From contig JAGAUV010000014.1 of the NCBI GenBank assembly GCA_017620635.1, positions 1 to 53,782 of the forward strand: DNA of 53,782 bases, in the 5' to 3' direction. A model generated the notes under the pieces. The model saw only the letters and a program-made list of their open reading frames with translations. It ran no database searches and had not been told where the DNA came from. The first letter of the stretch is position 1. Every line of letters starts with the position of its first letter. The translations under genes and the position numbers were made by a program. This document shows positions 17,129 to 25,138 of this stretch, one piece after another. Origin of the DNA: Muribaculaceae bacterium. Its GTDB lineage: Bacteria > Bacteroidota > Bacteroidia > Bacteroidales > Muribaculaceae.

Positions 17129-18574
17129 ATGCCCAGTCTGAACAACTCAACTTCACGACATATACTCGCGCTTGTAGGGCTATCGTTAAGCATACTTCTG
17201 TGTCTGTCGGTCTTGCCGTGGAGCAGGCTTACCAATAATGCTCTGAAGGACTTCAACCTGTTCGAAGACCTCTTTCCGCCCAAGACCGCACCGACAGTCA
17301 CGACGGCCTCGAGCATAGTGGATCCTGAGCTCGAAGAGCTTATGGCACAAGCCGGCGCATCGGGCGACGGGACGACCTTGCCCGGCGGAGCTCCGCTTGC
17401 AGCCGATACCATCGCCACCGATTCGGTAGCGACAGATTCGGTCTGTCAGCCCGAGCCGGAAATCGAGACAGCAAAGGCAATAGAAGGCTCCGTCGCCATC
17501 GAGAACTACACCGGCGGCGAGATGCTCGCGCATTACCGCCAAGCTCTGACAGAGGCAAAAGAGCGCACTGTGCGTGTCGCCGTGATAGGTGATTCTTATA
17601 TCGAAGGCGATATATTCTGCTCGCACCTGCGCGACATACTACAACAGCGCTATGGCGGTTCGGGTGTAGGATTCATGCCTGCACACTGCGAGTTTCCGGG
17701 CTTCAGGCAGACGGTGGCCCAGTCGAGCAACGGATGGGAGATGCACGATATCCGAAACATGAGCCGCAAAGACACCCTGCGCACACTGTCAAGCGATTAC
17801 GGCATCGGACAAAGCAATGCATTCTCCATGTTCGAAGGGCGTAAGAAATTCCCCACCACAAAGTCGTGGGACCGCACGACATTCGTTTTCCTGGCCAAAC
17901 AGAGCGGCTCGATAAACATAACGGATGCTTCGGGCTTGGCCCAGACATTTGAAGTCACACCCTCAGACTACCCTCAGGCGATATCGCTTGAAGGCACTAC
18001 TACGAAGGCCAGGATATCGTGCTCGGTGCCCGGCATAGTCGCTCTCGGCACATATCTCGATGCGGCAAAGGGCGTGCAGCTCGACTGTATGTCGATACGC
18101 GGCAACTCGGGTCTCGGCACGAGCCGGATCAATGCCGGCTTATGCCGACGGATAGCTCAATGGGCCGACTACGACCTGATAATCGTGGAGTTCGGCATGA
18201 ATGTGCTCAGCGCCGAACAGACCGACTACACACCCTATATGATCAACATGACTGCCGGCATCAGACATCTGCAGGTATGCTATCCCGACGCCGACATAAT
18301 AATAATGGGTGTCGGCGACCGCGGAGTAAAAGCAGGCACAGCCATCGAGTCGCTGCCCACGATAGAGGCAATGACAAAAGCGCAGCGCGAGACCGCACGC
18401 AGAGCCGGTGTACACTTCTGGGACACACGCGCAGCGATGGGCGGCGACAAGGCGGCTGTTGACTGGCGCAAGCGTAAACTTCTAAACGCCGACTACATAC
18501 ACCTCAACCACGACGGAGGCGGCGAACTGGCTAACATTTTCGACAAGGCACTGACTCATGCGCTGGAAGAATAG
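17129..18574 (+). CDS. Membrane-anchored or secreted SGNH hydrolase with inserted domain (first of a pair)
   Basis: A 481-residue protein. It has one N-terminal hydrophobic segment (about residues 11-30), then a low-complexity linker rich in Asp, Thr and Ala (with the repeated ATDSV). An SGNH domain starts at 'VRVAVIGDSYIEGDIF' (nucleophile Ser near residue 155). A beta-rich insert of about 170 residues separates it from block III 'LIIVEFGMNVLS', and the His is in 'ADYIHLNHDGGGEL'. This split layout recalls bacterial cell-wall or polysaccharide O-acetylesterases such as Ape1/PatB, by analogy only. The start at 17129 follows menF by 14 bases and the end overlaps the next hydrolase by 17 bases. 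Confidence 0.75.
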   Translation: MPSLNNSTSRHILALVGLSLSILLCLSVLPWSRLTNNALKDFNLFEDLFPPKTAPTVTTASSIVDPELEELMAQAGASGDGTTLPGGAPLAADTIATDSVATDSVCQPEPEIETAKAIEGSVAIENYTGGEMLAHYRQALTEAKERTVRVAVIGDSYIEGDIFCSHLRDILQQRYGGSGVGFMPAHCEFPGFRQTVAQSSNGWEMHDIRNMSRKDTLRTLSSDYGIGQSNAFSMFEGRKKFPTTKSWDRTTFVFLAKQSGSINITDASGLAQTFEVTPSDYPQAISLEGTTTKARISCSVPGIVALGTYLDAAKGVQLDCMSIRGNSGLGTSRINAGLCRRIAQWADYDLIIVEFGMNVLSAEQTDYTPYMINMTAGIRHLQVCYPDADIIIMGVGDRGVKAGTAIESLPTIEAMTKAQRETARRAGVHFWDTRAAMGGDKAAVDWRKRKLLNADYIHLNHDGGGELANIFDKALTHALEE

Positions 18575-19817
18575 ACTGTTGGCCGCCGGCGCGATGATGC
18601 TATGTTTCTGTGCCGCCGCACAGGACGATGACACACAGTCGGATCTCCGCCTCAACCCGGAGATAGAAACGACCGACACTATCGCGCCGATAAATTATTC
18701 CGACTATCCGTTCATCCGCCTCGACAAAAACAAGATAGACCTCAACGGCGATGACTGGAGCGCTCTGTCCCAGAAATACCGGGCTGCCACAGAAGGCAAG
18801 AGGCGCTTCAATATCGTATACCTCGGCGACTCGCACATACAGGCCGACTTCGGCGGCGACATAGTGCGTCAGCGTCTGGCCCGTAAATCGCACTTCGGCG
18901 GCCGGGGTCTTATAGTACCCTTCCGGCTTGCCGGCACAAACCAGCCCAACGACTACAAATTCTCAATGAGTACGGCATACACATCGGCCAAGCTCATGCG
19001 CACGCCATGGGTCACAGAGATGCCGTTTACCGGCATAGGACTTCAGCCGCAGACACGGGACTATTCATTAAGTTTCCTGTCGGGCGACTACACACGCACA
19101 CTGCGGCTGCATACGCGAGGCAATGCACCCGAGCCGGTCTCGGTCAAAGCCGACGGAGAAACTGTCAGTTTCACAGCATCCACCGACAGCTGCGGACTGA
19201 CAGTCATAAACATCGACCGCCCGGCACTTGACTTCGAGATACGCCTGAAAGGCGACAAATCGACCGTATTCGGAGGTATAGAGCTGATAGACGACACTGT
19301 AGGCGTAATGCTCCACTCCATAGGCAACAATGGCGCCACATTCTCGTCGTACAACACCATCGACCGCTTCGGCAGCGAATTATCGGCTCTGGAGCCCGAC
19401 CTGATAATCATTGCATTAGGCACCAACGAGGCTTTCGGCAGGACATCAGCCGAGACCTTGCAGAACGACATCGACGTACTCCTCTCAGGCATACGCAATT
19501 ACAGCCCGGAAGCCAAAATACTGCTTATCGGCCCTACCGAATGCTACCGGCGGACATATCAGCGACGCCGTGGCAAACGGCGTCGTGTGCGCACGACCGT
19601 GGTCAACACCAGAGCCGCCACCATGGCAAAAGCCATAAGGCTCTATGCCGAAGAGCAAGGCATACCATACTATAATCACTATGCCGTGGCCGGTCCGGCA
19701 AGCAAGATGAAAGCATCCAAAGTACTGTCGCGCGACGGAGTACACTTCACGGCCACCGGTTATCGCCTGTGGGGCAATCTGCTCAGTGATGCCATCTTAC
19801 AACATTTACAGCCATGA
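18558..19817 (+). CDS. Secreted SGNH hydrolase with inserted beta domain (second of a pair)
   Basis: A 419-residue protein with a signal peptide (about 22 residues, ending 'CFCAAAQ'). SGNH blocks: 'NIVYLGDSHIQADFGG' (Ser), 'LIIIALGTNEAFGRT' (Asn) and 'LSRDGVHFTATGYRLW' (Asp-x-x-His), so the catalytic set looks complete. A roughly 150-residue insert with beta character lies between the first two blocks. It resembles its upstream neighbour in layout but little in sequence. The two genes overlap by 17 bases and this one overlaps the permease by four. An esterase acting on an envelope glycan or peptidoglycan is the likeliest role. Confidence 0.8.
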   Translation: MRWKNRLLAAGAMMLCFCAAAQDDDTQSDLRLNPEIETTDTIAPINYSDYPFIRLDKNKIDLNGDDWSALSQKYRAATEGKRRFNIVYLGDSHIQADFGGDIVRQRLARKSHFGGRGLIVPFRLAGTNQPNDYKFSMSTAYTSAKLMRTPWVTEMPFTGIGLQPQTRDYSLSFLSGDYTRTLRLHTRGNAPEPVSVKADGETVSFTASTDSCGLTVINIDRPALDFEIRLKGDKSTVFGGIELIDDTVGVMLHSIGNNGATFSSYNTIDRFGSELSALEPDLIIIALGTNEAFGRTSAETLQNDIDVLLSGIRNYSPEAKILLIGPTECYRRTYQRRRGKRRRVRTTVVNTRAATMAKAIRLYAEEQGIPYYNHYAVAGPASKMKASKVLSRDGVHFTATGYRLWGNLLSDAILQHLQP

Positions 19818-21040
19818 ACATCAGTTTCTGGATATCACGACGCCTGCGACTTCGCGGCAATGGCAGCAGTACTGCCGGAGTAGTCATAGCCATAGCCGGT
19901 GTGGCCCTGGCTATAATAATCATGGAGTTCACACTGGCTATTGTCGTCGGTTTTAAAGACGGCATACGCAACAGGCTCATGGGCTTCGACGCCCAGATAT
20001 CTGTGTGTCCGCCTGTCGGCAAGACCCTCGAGGCATCGCCGGTACTTGTAGAAACTATCGAAAAGGCACTGCCGGGATGCGACATGCGCCTGGTCATGCG
20101 CCAGCCTACTCTGCTCAAGACCGACAAGGATTTTGAAGGGATAGTCTTTATAGCCCAGTCGCCCGAAAGCGATTTCGCCTTCGAGAAAGGCAACATGGTG
20201 GAGGGCGAATGGCCCGACTATGCAGCCGACAGCTGCGACAACAAGATAGTGATATCCGTACCGACCGCCAATGCTCTCGGCCTCGGTGTCAGCGACAAGG
20301 TGTACAGTACATTCTTCATCGACGGCAGCGTGAAGATGCGCCGCAACACCATTGCAGGAATATACCGGTCGAATTTCGGCGAATACGACAAGACAGTCGC
20401 ATACGCGTCGCTGCGCATGCTGCAGCGCGTAGCCGGTATCGACAGCATCGCCGGCAACAGAATAGACATACGCGGCTTTGCGCCGGACGATATCGCCGCA
20501 GCGGCCGACAAGCTGCAGTCGACACTTGTCGACGAAGCCGCCGCAGGCAAGCTCGACCAATATTACCCCGTCGACACCGTACTGCGCACAGGCATACTCT
20601 ATTTCAACTGGCTGTCTTTGCTCGACACCAATGTTACGGTTATCTTCATCCTAATGATATGCGTGGCCGGCCTCACACTCGTATCGAGCCTATTCATCCT
20701 CATACTCGAGCGTGTGCCTATGATCGGAGTTCTACGCGCCATGGGAGCTTCCAAATCATTCGTACGCTCGATATTCATCGACATGGCAATGAGAATAGTG
20801 GGACTTGGCATGATAATAGGCAACGTGGCCGGCATATCCTTGCTGCTGCTACAGAAATACATACAGGCCGTGCCGCTCGACCCCGACATGTACTATCTCG
20901 ACTCCGTGCCAGTAGAGATACGGCCATGGGCCTTTGTGGCTCTGAATGCAGGAGTTATAGTCATTGCATGGCTCATTCTTGTGCTTCCGGCACGGCTCGC
21001 GTCCTCGATAGATCCGACAAAGGCAATTAATTATGAATAG
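19814..21040 (+). CDS. ABC-transporter permease of the LolC/LolE-FtsX type
   Basis: A 408-residue inner-membrane protein. It has one N-terminal transmembrane segment ('TAGVVIAIAGVALAIIIMEF'), a periplasmic domain of about 230 residues (MacB-PCD-like), and three C-terminal transmembrane segments around 'VTVIFILMICVAGLTLVSSL', 'AMRIVGLGMIIGNVAG' and 'AFVALNAGVIVIAWLIL'. Such permeases extract lipoproteins from the inner membrane with a LolD ATPase. No ATPase is adjacent here, as is common in Bacteroidetes. Its ATG overlaps the stop of the second SGNH hydrolase, so a functional link or only transcript sharing is possible. LolE is the nearest named match. Confidence 0.85.
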   Translation: MNISFWISRRLRLRGNGSSTAGVVIAIAGVALAIIIMEFTLAIVVGFKDGIRNRLMGFDAQISVCPPVGKTLEASPVLVETIEKALPGCDMRLVMRQPTLLKTDKDFEGIVFIAQSPESDFAFEKGNMVEGEWPDYAADSCDNKIVISVPTANALGLGVSDKVYSTFFIDGSVKMRRNTIAGIYRSNFGEYDKTVAYASLRMLQRVAGIDSIAGNRIDIRGFAPDDIAAAADKLQSTLVDEAAAGKLDQYYPVDTVLRTGILYFNWLSLLDTNVTVIFILMICVAGLTLVSSLFILILERVPMIGVLRAMGASKSFVRSIFIDMAMRIVGLGMIIGNVAGISLLLLQKYIQAVPLDPDMYYLDSVPVEIRPWAFVALNAGVIVIAWLILVLPARLASSIDPTKAINYE

Positions 21041-21109
21041 CCTACGCACTTTTTGGCATGATAATTGTTAAAGAAATATATACACCTCTCTACTTCGAAA
21101 TATATTCCT

Positions 21110-21117
21110 TATCTTTG
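21110..21117 (+). promoter_or_regulatory. -7 element for rsfS-ftsH
   Basis: TATCTTTG fits TAnnTTTG, 23 bases before the rsfS ATG at 21141. No clear TTTG at 19-21-base spacing was found, so the match is partial. Confidence 0.5.
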
Positions 21118-21140
21118 CAATAATTAAGCTAAAACTGTTA

Positions 21141-21500
21141 ATGAGCAATAACACCGACATACAGAAACTCGTCATAGAGGGAATCCAGAACCGCAAGGGA
21201 CACGGAATCAGCGTGATAGACCTTAGCAACATCGACACCGCCGCAACCGGCACATTCATCATCGCCGAAGGCAATTCGACCACACACACGGCATCCATAG
21301 CAGAAAGCGTGGAAGAGCACGTACGCCTCAACAGCGGTGTCAAGCCTTATGGCATCGACGGTGCCGAGGGCAGCGACTGGGTTATTATCGACTACGGCGA
21401 TATCTGGGTACACATATTCATGCCCGAGACCCGTACTCGCTATAACCTCGAGGAGCTCTGGAGCGACGCTCCCATCGAACAAGTAGCCGACCTCGACTGA
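21141..21500 (+). CDS. rsfS: Ribosomal silencing factor RsfS
   Basis: A 119-residue RsfS/Iojap protein. It binds ribosomal protein uL14 and blocks joining of the subunits, lowering translation when nutrients are scarce. The family core is visible: 'GISVIDLSNIDTAATGTFII', 'SIAESVEEHV' and the hallmark 'DWVIIDYGDIWVHIFMPETR' near residue 80, ending with 'YNLEELWSDA'. The length is typical. ftsH starts 38 bases downstream in the same direction, an arrangement I recall as common in Bacteroidetes, so the two are probably co-transcribed. Confidence 0.95.
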   Translation: MSNNTDIQKLVIEGIQNRKGHGISVIDLSNIDTAATGTFIIAEGNSTTHTASIAESVEEHVRLNSGVKPYGIDGAEGSDWVIIDYGDIWVHIFMPETRTRYNLEELWSDAPIEQVADLD

Positions 21501-21538
21501 GCCCTTACCCTAACTAAAACATAAAAGAACATCACATA

Positions 21539-23542
21539 ATGGCTTTTCCTCCCTCAAACAACGACCCTTCGAATCAGAAGAAAGCCCCATTCCGCTTCAG
21601 CCTGTGGTGGATGTACGCTATCGTTCTGCTTTTTCTCGGAGGCATATTCTTCTTCGACAACAACACCGTGACCAAACAGGTCAATTACTCTACTTTCGAG
21701 CGTTATGTCGAGCAGGACCACGCGATAACAAAAATTATCGTCTACAGCGACAAGAAACTCGTCGAGGGCTTTCTCAACGACTCTCTGGCGCAGGTCATCT
21801 TCAAATCGAGCAACTTCAAGCCCGGACAGAACATTCAGGCCAAAGTAGAAGCCAACATACCGTCGGCCGACAAACTGAGCGAGAAAATCGAGCAGTGGCG
21901 CCAGTCAGGCGCATTTACGGGCGACGTGGAGTTCGAGCAGACAAGCCAGTTCGGCAACTTCATCTGGACCCTGCTGCCCTTCGTTCTCTTTATCGGCGTA
22001 TGGGTGTACATCATGCGGCGCATGTCGGGTGGCGGCGGAGCCGGCGGCTCGGGCGGCGGCATATTCTCTGTCGGCAAGTCGAAAGCCATGCTGTTCGACA
22101 AGAACAATGCCGACAAGGTCACATTCCGCGACGTTGCCGGTCTTAGCGAGGCCAAGACCGAAATCGAAGAGATCGTAGAGTTCCTGAAGAACCCCAAACG
22201 ATATACCAATCTTGGCGGCAAGATACCCAAAGGAGCGCTCCTTGTAGGCCCTCCCGGCACCGGCAAGACACTTCTCGCCAAGGCAGTGGCCGGCGAGGCC
22301 GACGTACCGTTCTTCTCCATGTCGGGCTCGGATTTTGTGGAGATGTTTGTCGGCGTGGGAGCATCGCGTGTCCGCGACCTCTTCCGCCAGGCCAAGGAGA
22401 AGGCTCCCTGCATCGTGTTTATCGACGAAATCGACGCCGTGGGCCGTGCCCGTGGACGCAATGCCGGCATGGGTGCCAACGACGAACGCGAGAACACACT
22501 CAACCAGCTCCTTACCGAGATGGACGGCTTCGGCACAAACAGCGGCGTCATAATACTCGCTGCCACTAACCGCGCCGATATTCTCGACAAGGCACTCATG
22601 CGTGCCGGACGCTTCGACCGTCAGATATACGTCGACCTCCCCGACCTGCCCGACCGCATGGAGATATTCAAGGTACATCTGCGCAAGATCAAGACAGCTC
22701 CCGACCTCGACATAGAGCTGCTGGCACGACAGACACCCGGATTCTCGGGCGCCGACATCGCCAATGTATGCAACGAGGCCGCTCTTATCGCCGCTCGCCA
22801 CAACAAAGAAAATGTGAGCAAAGAGGACTTCAACGCCGCTGTCGACCGAATAATCGGCGGACTCGAAAAACGCTCGAAGATACTTACCGACGACGAGAAA
22901 AAGGCTATCGCCATCCACGAGGCCGGTCACGCTACCGTGTCGTGGCATCTGCAGTACGGCAATCCCTTGGTCAAGGTAACAATCGTACCGCGCGGCAAAG
23001 CTCTCGGAGCTGCATGGTATATGCCCGAAGAGCGCCAGATAGTGCCCTCGCAGGTGCTGCTCGACGACATATGCTCGCTTCTTGGCGGACGCGCGGCCGA
23101 GGAACTCTTTACCGGCCACATATCGACAGGCGCCGCCAACGACCTCGAGCGCGTTACCAAGCAGGCCTACGCCATGGTGGTGTACTACGGCATGAGTGAA
23201 AAGCTGCCCAACCTGTCGTACTACGACTCCACCGGCCAGAGCAGCATGTTTACCAACCCCTACAGCGACGACCGCGCACGTATCATCGACCAGGAGATAT
23301 CGCGCATCGTCGCAGAGCAGTACGAACGTGCGAAAGATATACTGCGCCGACACACCGACGGCCACCACGAGCTTGCCCAGACGCTCATCTCGCGCGAGGT
23401 AATATTTACCGACGATGTGGAGCGCATATTCGGTCCGCGCAAATGGACATCGCGCACCGACGAGCTTTTCGGCCACAAGGACAACGGCGAGCCGACTCCG
23501 CCCCCGATCGACGATGTCGAGGCCACGGAAGTAGACAAATAA
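21539..23542 (+). CDS. ftsH: ATP-dependent zinc metalloprotease FtsH
   Basis: A 667-residue membrane-anchored AAA+ protease that degrades misfolded and short-lived membrane and cytosolic proteins. It has two N-terminal transmembrane segments (about 25-43 and 140-160) flanking a small periplasmic domain and a glycine-rich linker. The AAA module has '[16 protein letters not shown]' (Walker A), '[12 protein letters not shown]' (Walker B) and '[20 protein letters not shown]' (second region of homology). The zinc site is '[12 protein letters not shown]'. The C-terminal tail is short and acidic. It is the second gene after rsfS and ends before a large hairpin at 23587-23636. Confidence 0.97.
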   Translation: MAFPPSNNDPSNQKKAPFRFSLWWMYAIVLLFLGGIFFFDNNTVTKQVNYSTFERYVEQDHAITKIIVYSDKKLVEGFLNDSLAQVIFKSSNFKPGQNIQAKVEANIPSADKLSEKIEQWRQSGAFTGDVEFEQTSQFGNFIWTLLPFVLFIGVWVYIMRRMSGGGGAGGSGGGIFSVGKSKAMLFDKNNADKVTFRDVAGLSEAKTEIEEIVEFLKNPKRYTNLGGKIPKGALLVGPPGTGKTLLAKAVAGEADVPFFSMSGSDFVEMFVGVGASRVRDLFRQAKEKAPCIVFIDEIDAVGRARGRNAGMGANDERENTLNQLLTEMDGFGTNSGVIILAATNRADILDKALMRAGRFDRQIYVDLPDLPDRMEIFKVHLRKIKTAPDLDIELLARQTPGFSGADIANVCNEAALIAARHNKENVSKEDFNAAVDRIIGGLEKRSKILTDDEKKAIAIHEAGHATVSWHLQYGNPLVKVTIVPRGKALGAAWYMPEERQIVPSQVLLDDICSLLGGRAAEELFTGHISTGAANDLERVTKQAYAMVVYYGMSEKLPNLSYYDSTGQSSMFTNPYSDDRARIIDQEISRIVAEQYERAKDILRRHTDGHHELAQTLISREVIFTDDVERIFGPRKWTSRTDELFGHKDNGEPTPPPIDDVEATEVDK

Positions 23543-23586
23543 GCCTTCCTTACCCGAAGCGTTCTACACTACGATAAACGCATTAA

Positions 23587-23636
23587 AGTCCCCCGGGTTC
23601 CTCTGCTGCCTGTAGCACCAGGGAATCCGGGGGACT
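23587..23636. terminator. GC-rich hairpin between ftsH and the SusD remnant
   Basis: Arms of 15 bases (23587-23601 and 23622-23636) are complementary with one mismatch: AGTCCCCCGGGTTCC against GGAATCCGGGGGACT. A small inner TGCT/AGCA stem sits in the 20-base loop. The two genes converge here, so it could end transcription both ways. The plus side has no T-tract, so an intrinsic terminator is likely but not certain. Confidence 0.55.
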
Positions 23637-23655
23637 CCTATCCTATAAAAAGAGC

Positions 23656-24252
23656 CTAATAACCGGGGTTCTGAATAACCTGTCCGCGACCCTCAGTAAT
23701 GATGTCCTGAGGTATGGGGAAGAGAAGATGACGCTCGTCGGCAGTTACGCTGCCTTTGTATTTGCGGGCATAATCTATAAATTTGCCGTGACGGATAAGG
23801 TCGGCACGACGCCAGCCCTCAAACCAGCCTTCGTGACCGCGCTCAAGCAGAACAGCGTCGAGGAAGTCCTGCAGCGAGGCGAAGTCGCTTGTCTTGTATT
23901 CCTTGAGGCCTGCGCGGACGCGCACTCTGTTGAGCAGGCTGACAGCCTCGTCGGTCACAGCATTGCTGTTACGAGCCAGAGCCTCGGGCTGAAGAGTGAC
24001 GATGTCGGCAAAACGCAGGGCTACATAGTCGACAGAACCAGTAGTACCCTTGTCGGCAGAATACATGCCTGTCCAGTCGCAGTTGAACTGCTCGTAGAAC
24101 TGTCCGGCCAGAAGGGTGTTCACATCGTCCTCAGTCTTCGGGAAGACCGTGGAGTTGAAACCTTCGTAAGTCTCCGACTCCAGATCGGAGCAGGCGCCCG
24201 AAAGAAGAACACCCAGGGCAAAGGCCCCTATAAGTAATTTATTATTTTTCAT
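23656..24252 (-). pseudogene. SusD-family lipoprotein with large internal deletion
   Basis: A 198-residue open frame that joins the two ends of a SusD. Residues 1-21 are a lipoprotein signal (lipobox LSGAC, Cys21). Residues 22 to about 70 are a typical SusD start. From 'VDYVALRFADIV' onward it is the SusD C-terminus, with 'LLNRVRVRAGL', 'LLERGHEGWFEGWRRADLI' and the terminal 'VIQNPGY'. SusD proteins are normally 450-600 residues; the tetratricopeptide core and most of the glycan-binding face are missing. The join is in frame with no stop. SusC upstream is reduced to its tail. I read this as a deletion remnant; a short expressed product or an assembly collapse cannot be excluded. Confidence 0.8.
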
Positions 24253-24264
24253 GTGTGGGATAGC

Positions 24265-24327
24265 TTAGAAAGTGATTTCGACACCAAACGAATAAGTGCG
24301 CACGTTGGGTACAGAGTAGTCGCAGTC
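24265..24327 (-). pseudogene. C-terminal stub of a SusC-family TonB-dependent receptor
   Basis: Reading the minus strand into the stop at 24267-24265 gives 'DCDYSVPNVRTYSFGVEITF', the classic end of SusC outer-membrane receptors (a YPxxRTYTFGxxxxF pattern closing the barrel). Nothing more of the roughly 1000-residue receptor remains: upstream the sequence runs directly into the start of the oppositely oriented sigma factor at about 24340-24360. The stub ends 13 bases before the SusD ATG, the normal SusC-SusD spacing, so it marks a large deletion. Confidence 0.75.
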
Positions 24328-24359
24328 AACAGACGCAACAGCCCGACTTGGATGCAGAG

Positions 24360-24989
24360 ATGATATTGCGGATAAAGAACGACGACCCCAAGGCCTTCGA
24401 CTATCTCTTCCGTAAATATTATCGTCCGCTGTGTGCCTTCACGAGCCGTTTTGTGTCGCGTGGGGAGGTAGAGGATATCGCCGCCGACTGTCTTATGTGG
24501 TTCTGGGAGCATCGCGGCGAAATGGAGATAGGTTGCTTCCGCACCTACCTTTTCAACATGGCATACCACCGCTGCCTGCGCATCATCGACCGCAAACGTC
24601 TGGGGCGTGAAATAAGCGAATATATGGCAGCCTTCGCCGAGCGCTATGATATATCTGTGGCGGCGGTGCTCGAACGGTCGGAGTTGCGCCAGCGCATAGC
24701 GAAAGCTATCGACGAGCTACCCGAAAAGTACCGTGAAGCCTTTATGCAGCACCGTTTCGAGGGGCGCACATACAAAGAAATAGCCGACGCGACAGGTCTG
24801 TCGCCCAAGACCGTAGACCACCGCATCGGCATGGCCCTCAAGATACTGAGAGCCAAACTTGGCGGCGAGATGCCACTGGCACTGATACTTGTAGCCATAG
24901 CCGCCTCCCTTCCCGACAATATGGAAAACGAGAGCGCATTCTTAGACCCAGTCCCTCCGGCATCGTGCGAGCGCAGCACAGAAGCCTAA
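24360..24989 (+). CDS. Orphan ECF sigma factor
   Basis: A 209-residue (213 from TTG 24348) extracytoplasmic-function sigma-70 factor. The sigma-2 region runs from 'DDPKAFDYLFRKYYRPL' to 'NMAYHRCLRIIDRKR'. Sigma-4 is 'IDELPEKYREAFMQHRFEG' followed by the helix-turn-helix 'TYKEIADATGLSPKTVDHRI'. Bacteroidetes ECF factors of this kind normally precede a FecR anti-sigma gene and a SusC/SusD pair in the same direction. Here no FecR follows, and the adjacent SusC stub is on the opposite strand and reaches the sigma start. The homologous N-terminus seems to begin slightly before the ATG, so the native start or promoter may have been altered. The C-terminal 30 residues include a hydrophobic patch. 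Confidence 0.8.
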   Translation: MILRIKNDDPKAFDYLFRKYYRPLCAFTSRFVSRGEVEDIAADCLMWFWEHRGEMEIGCFRTYLFNMAYHRCLRIIDRKRLGREISEYMAAFAERYDISVAAVLERSELRQRIAKAIDELPEKYREAFMQHRFEGRTYKEIADATGLSPKTVDHRIGMALKILRAKLGGEMPLALILVAIAASLPDNMENESAFLDPVPPASCERSTEA

Positions 24990-25138
24990 ACCCACCGACA
25001 AGCACAAAAAGACTGCAGTATGACCGTAACAAGGCTATACTGTTGCTTTGTATGCGAAAATTTTATATTTTTATCAAAGATTTCGTTTCTACGCTTTACA
25101 AAAGTTTTTTTTGCGCCAATCATCAAACCAAATCATAT

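Noticed and set aside
21905-23476. 523-codon minus-strand frame opposite ftsH
   Set aside because: It is the antisense shadow of a textbook FtsH; no start context or recognisable domain.
24249-24569. 106-codon minus-strand frame across the SusC stub and sigma gene
   Set aside because: It is in a different frame from the SusC tail and antisense to the sigma factor; no family features.
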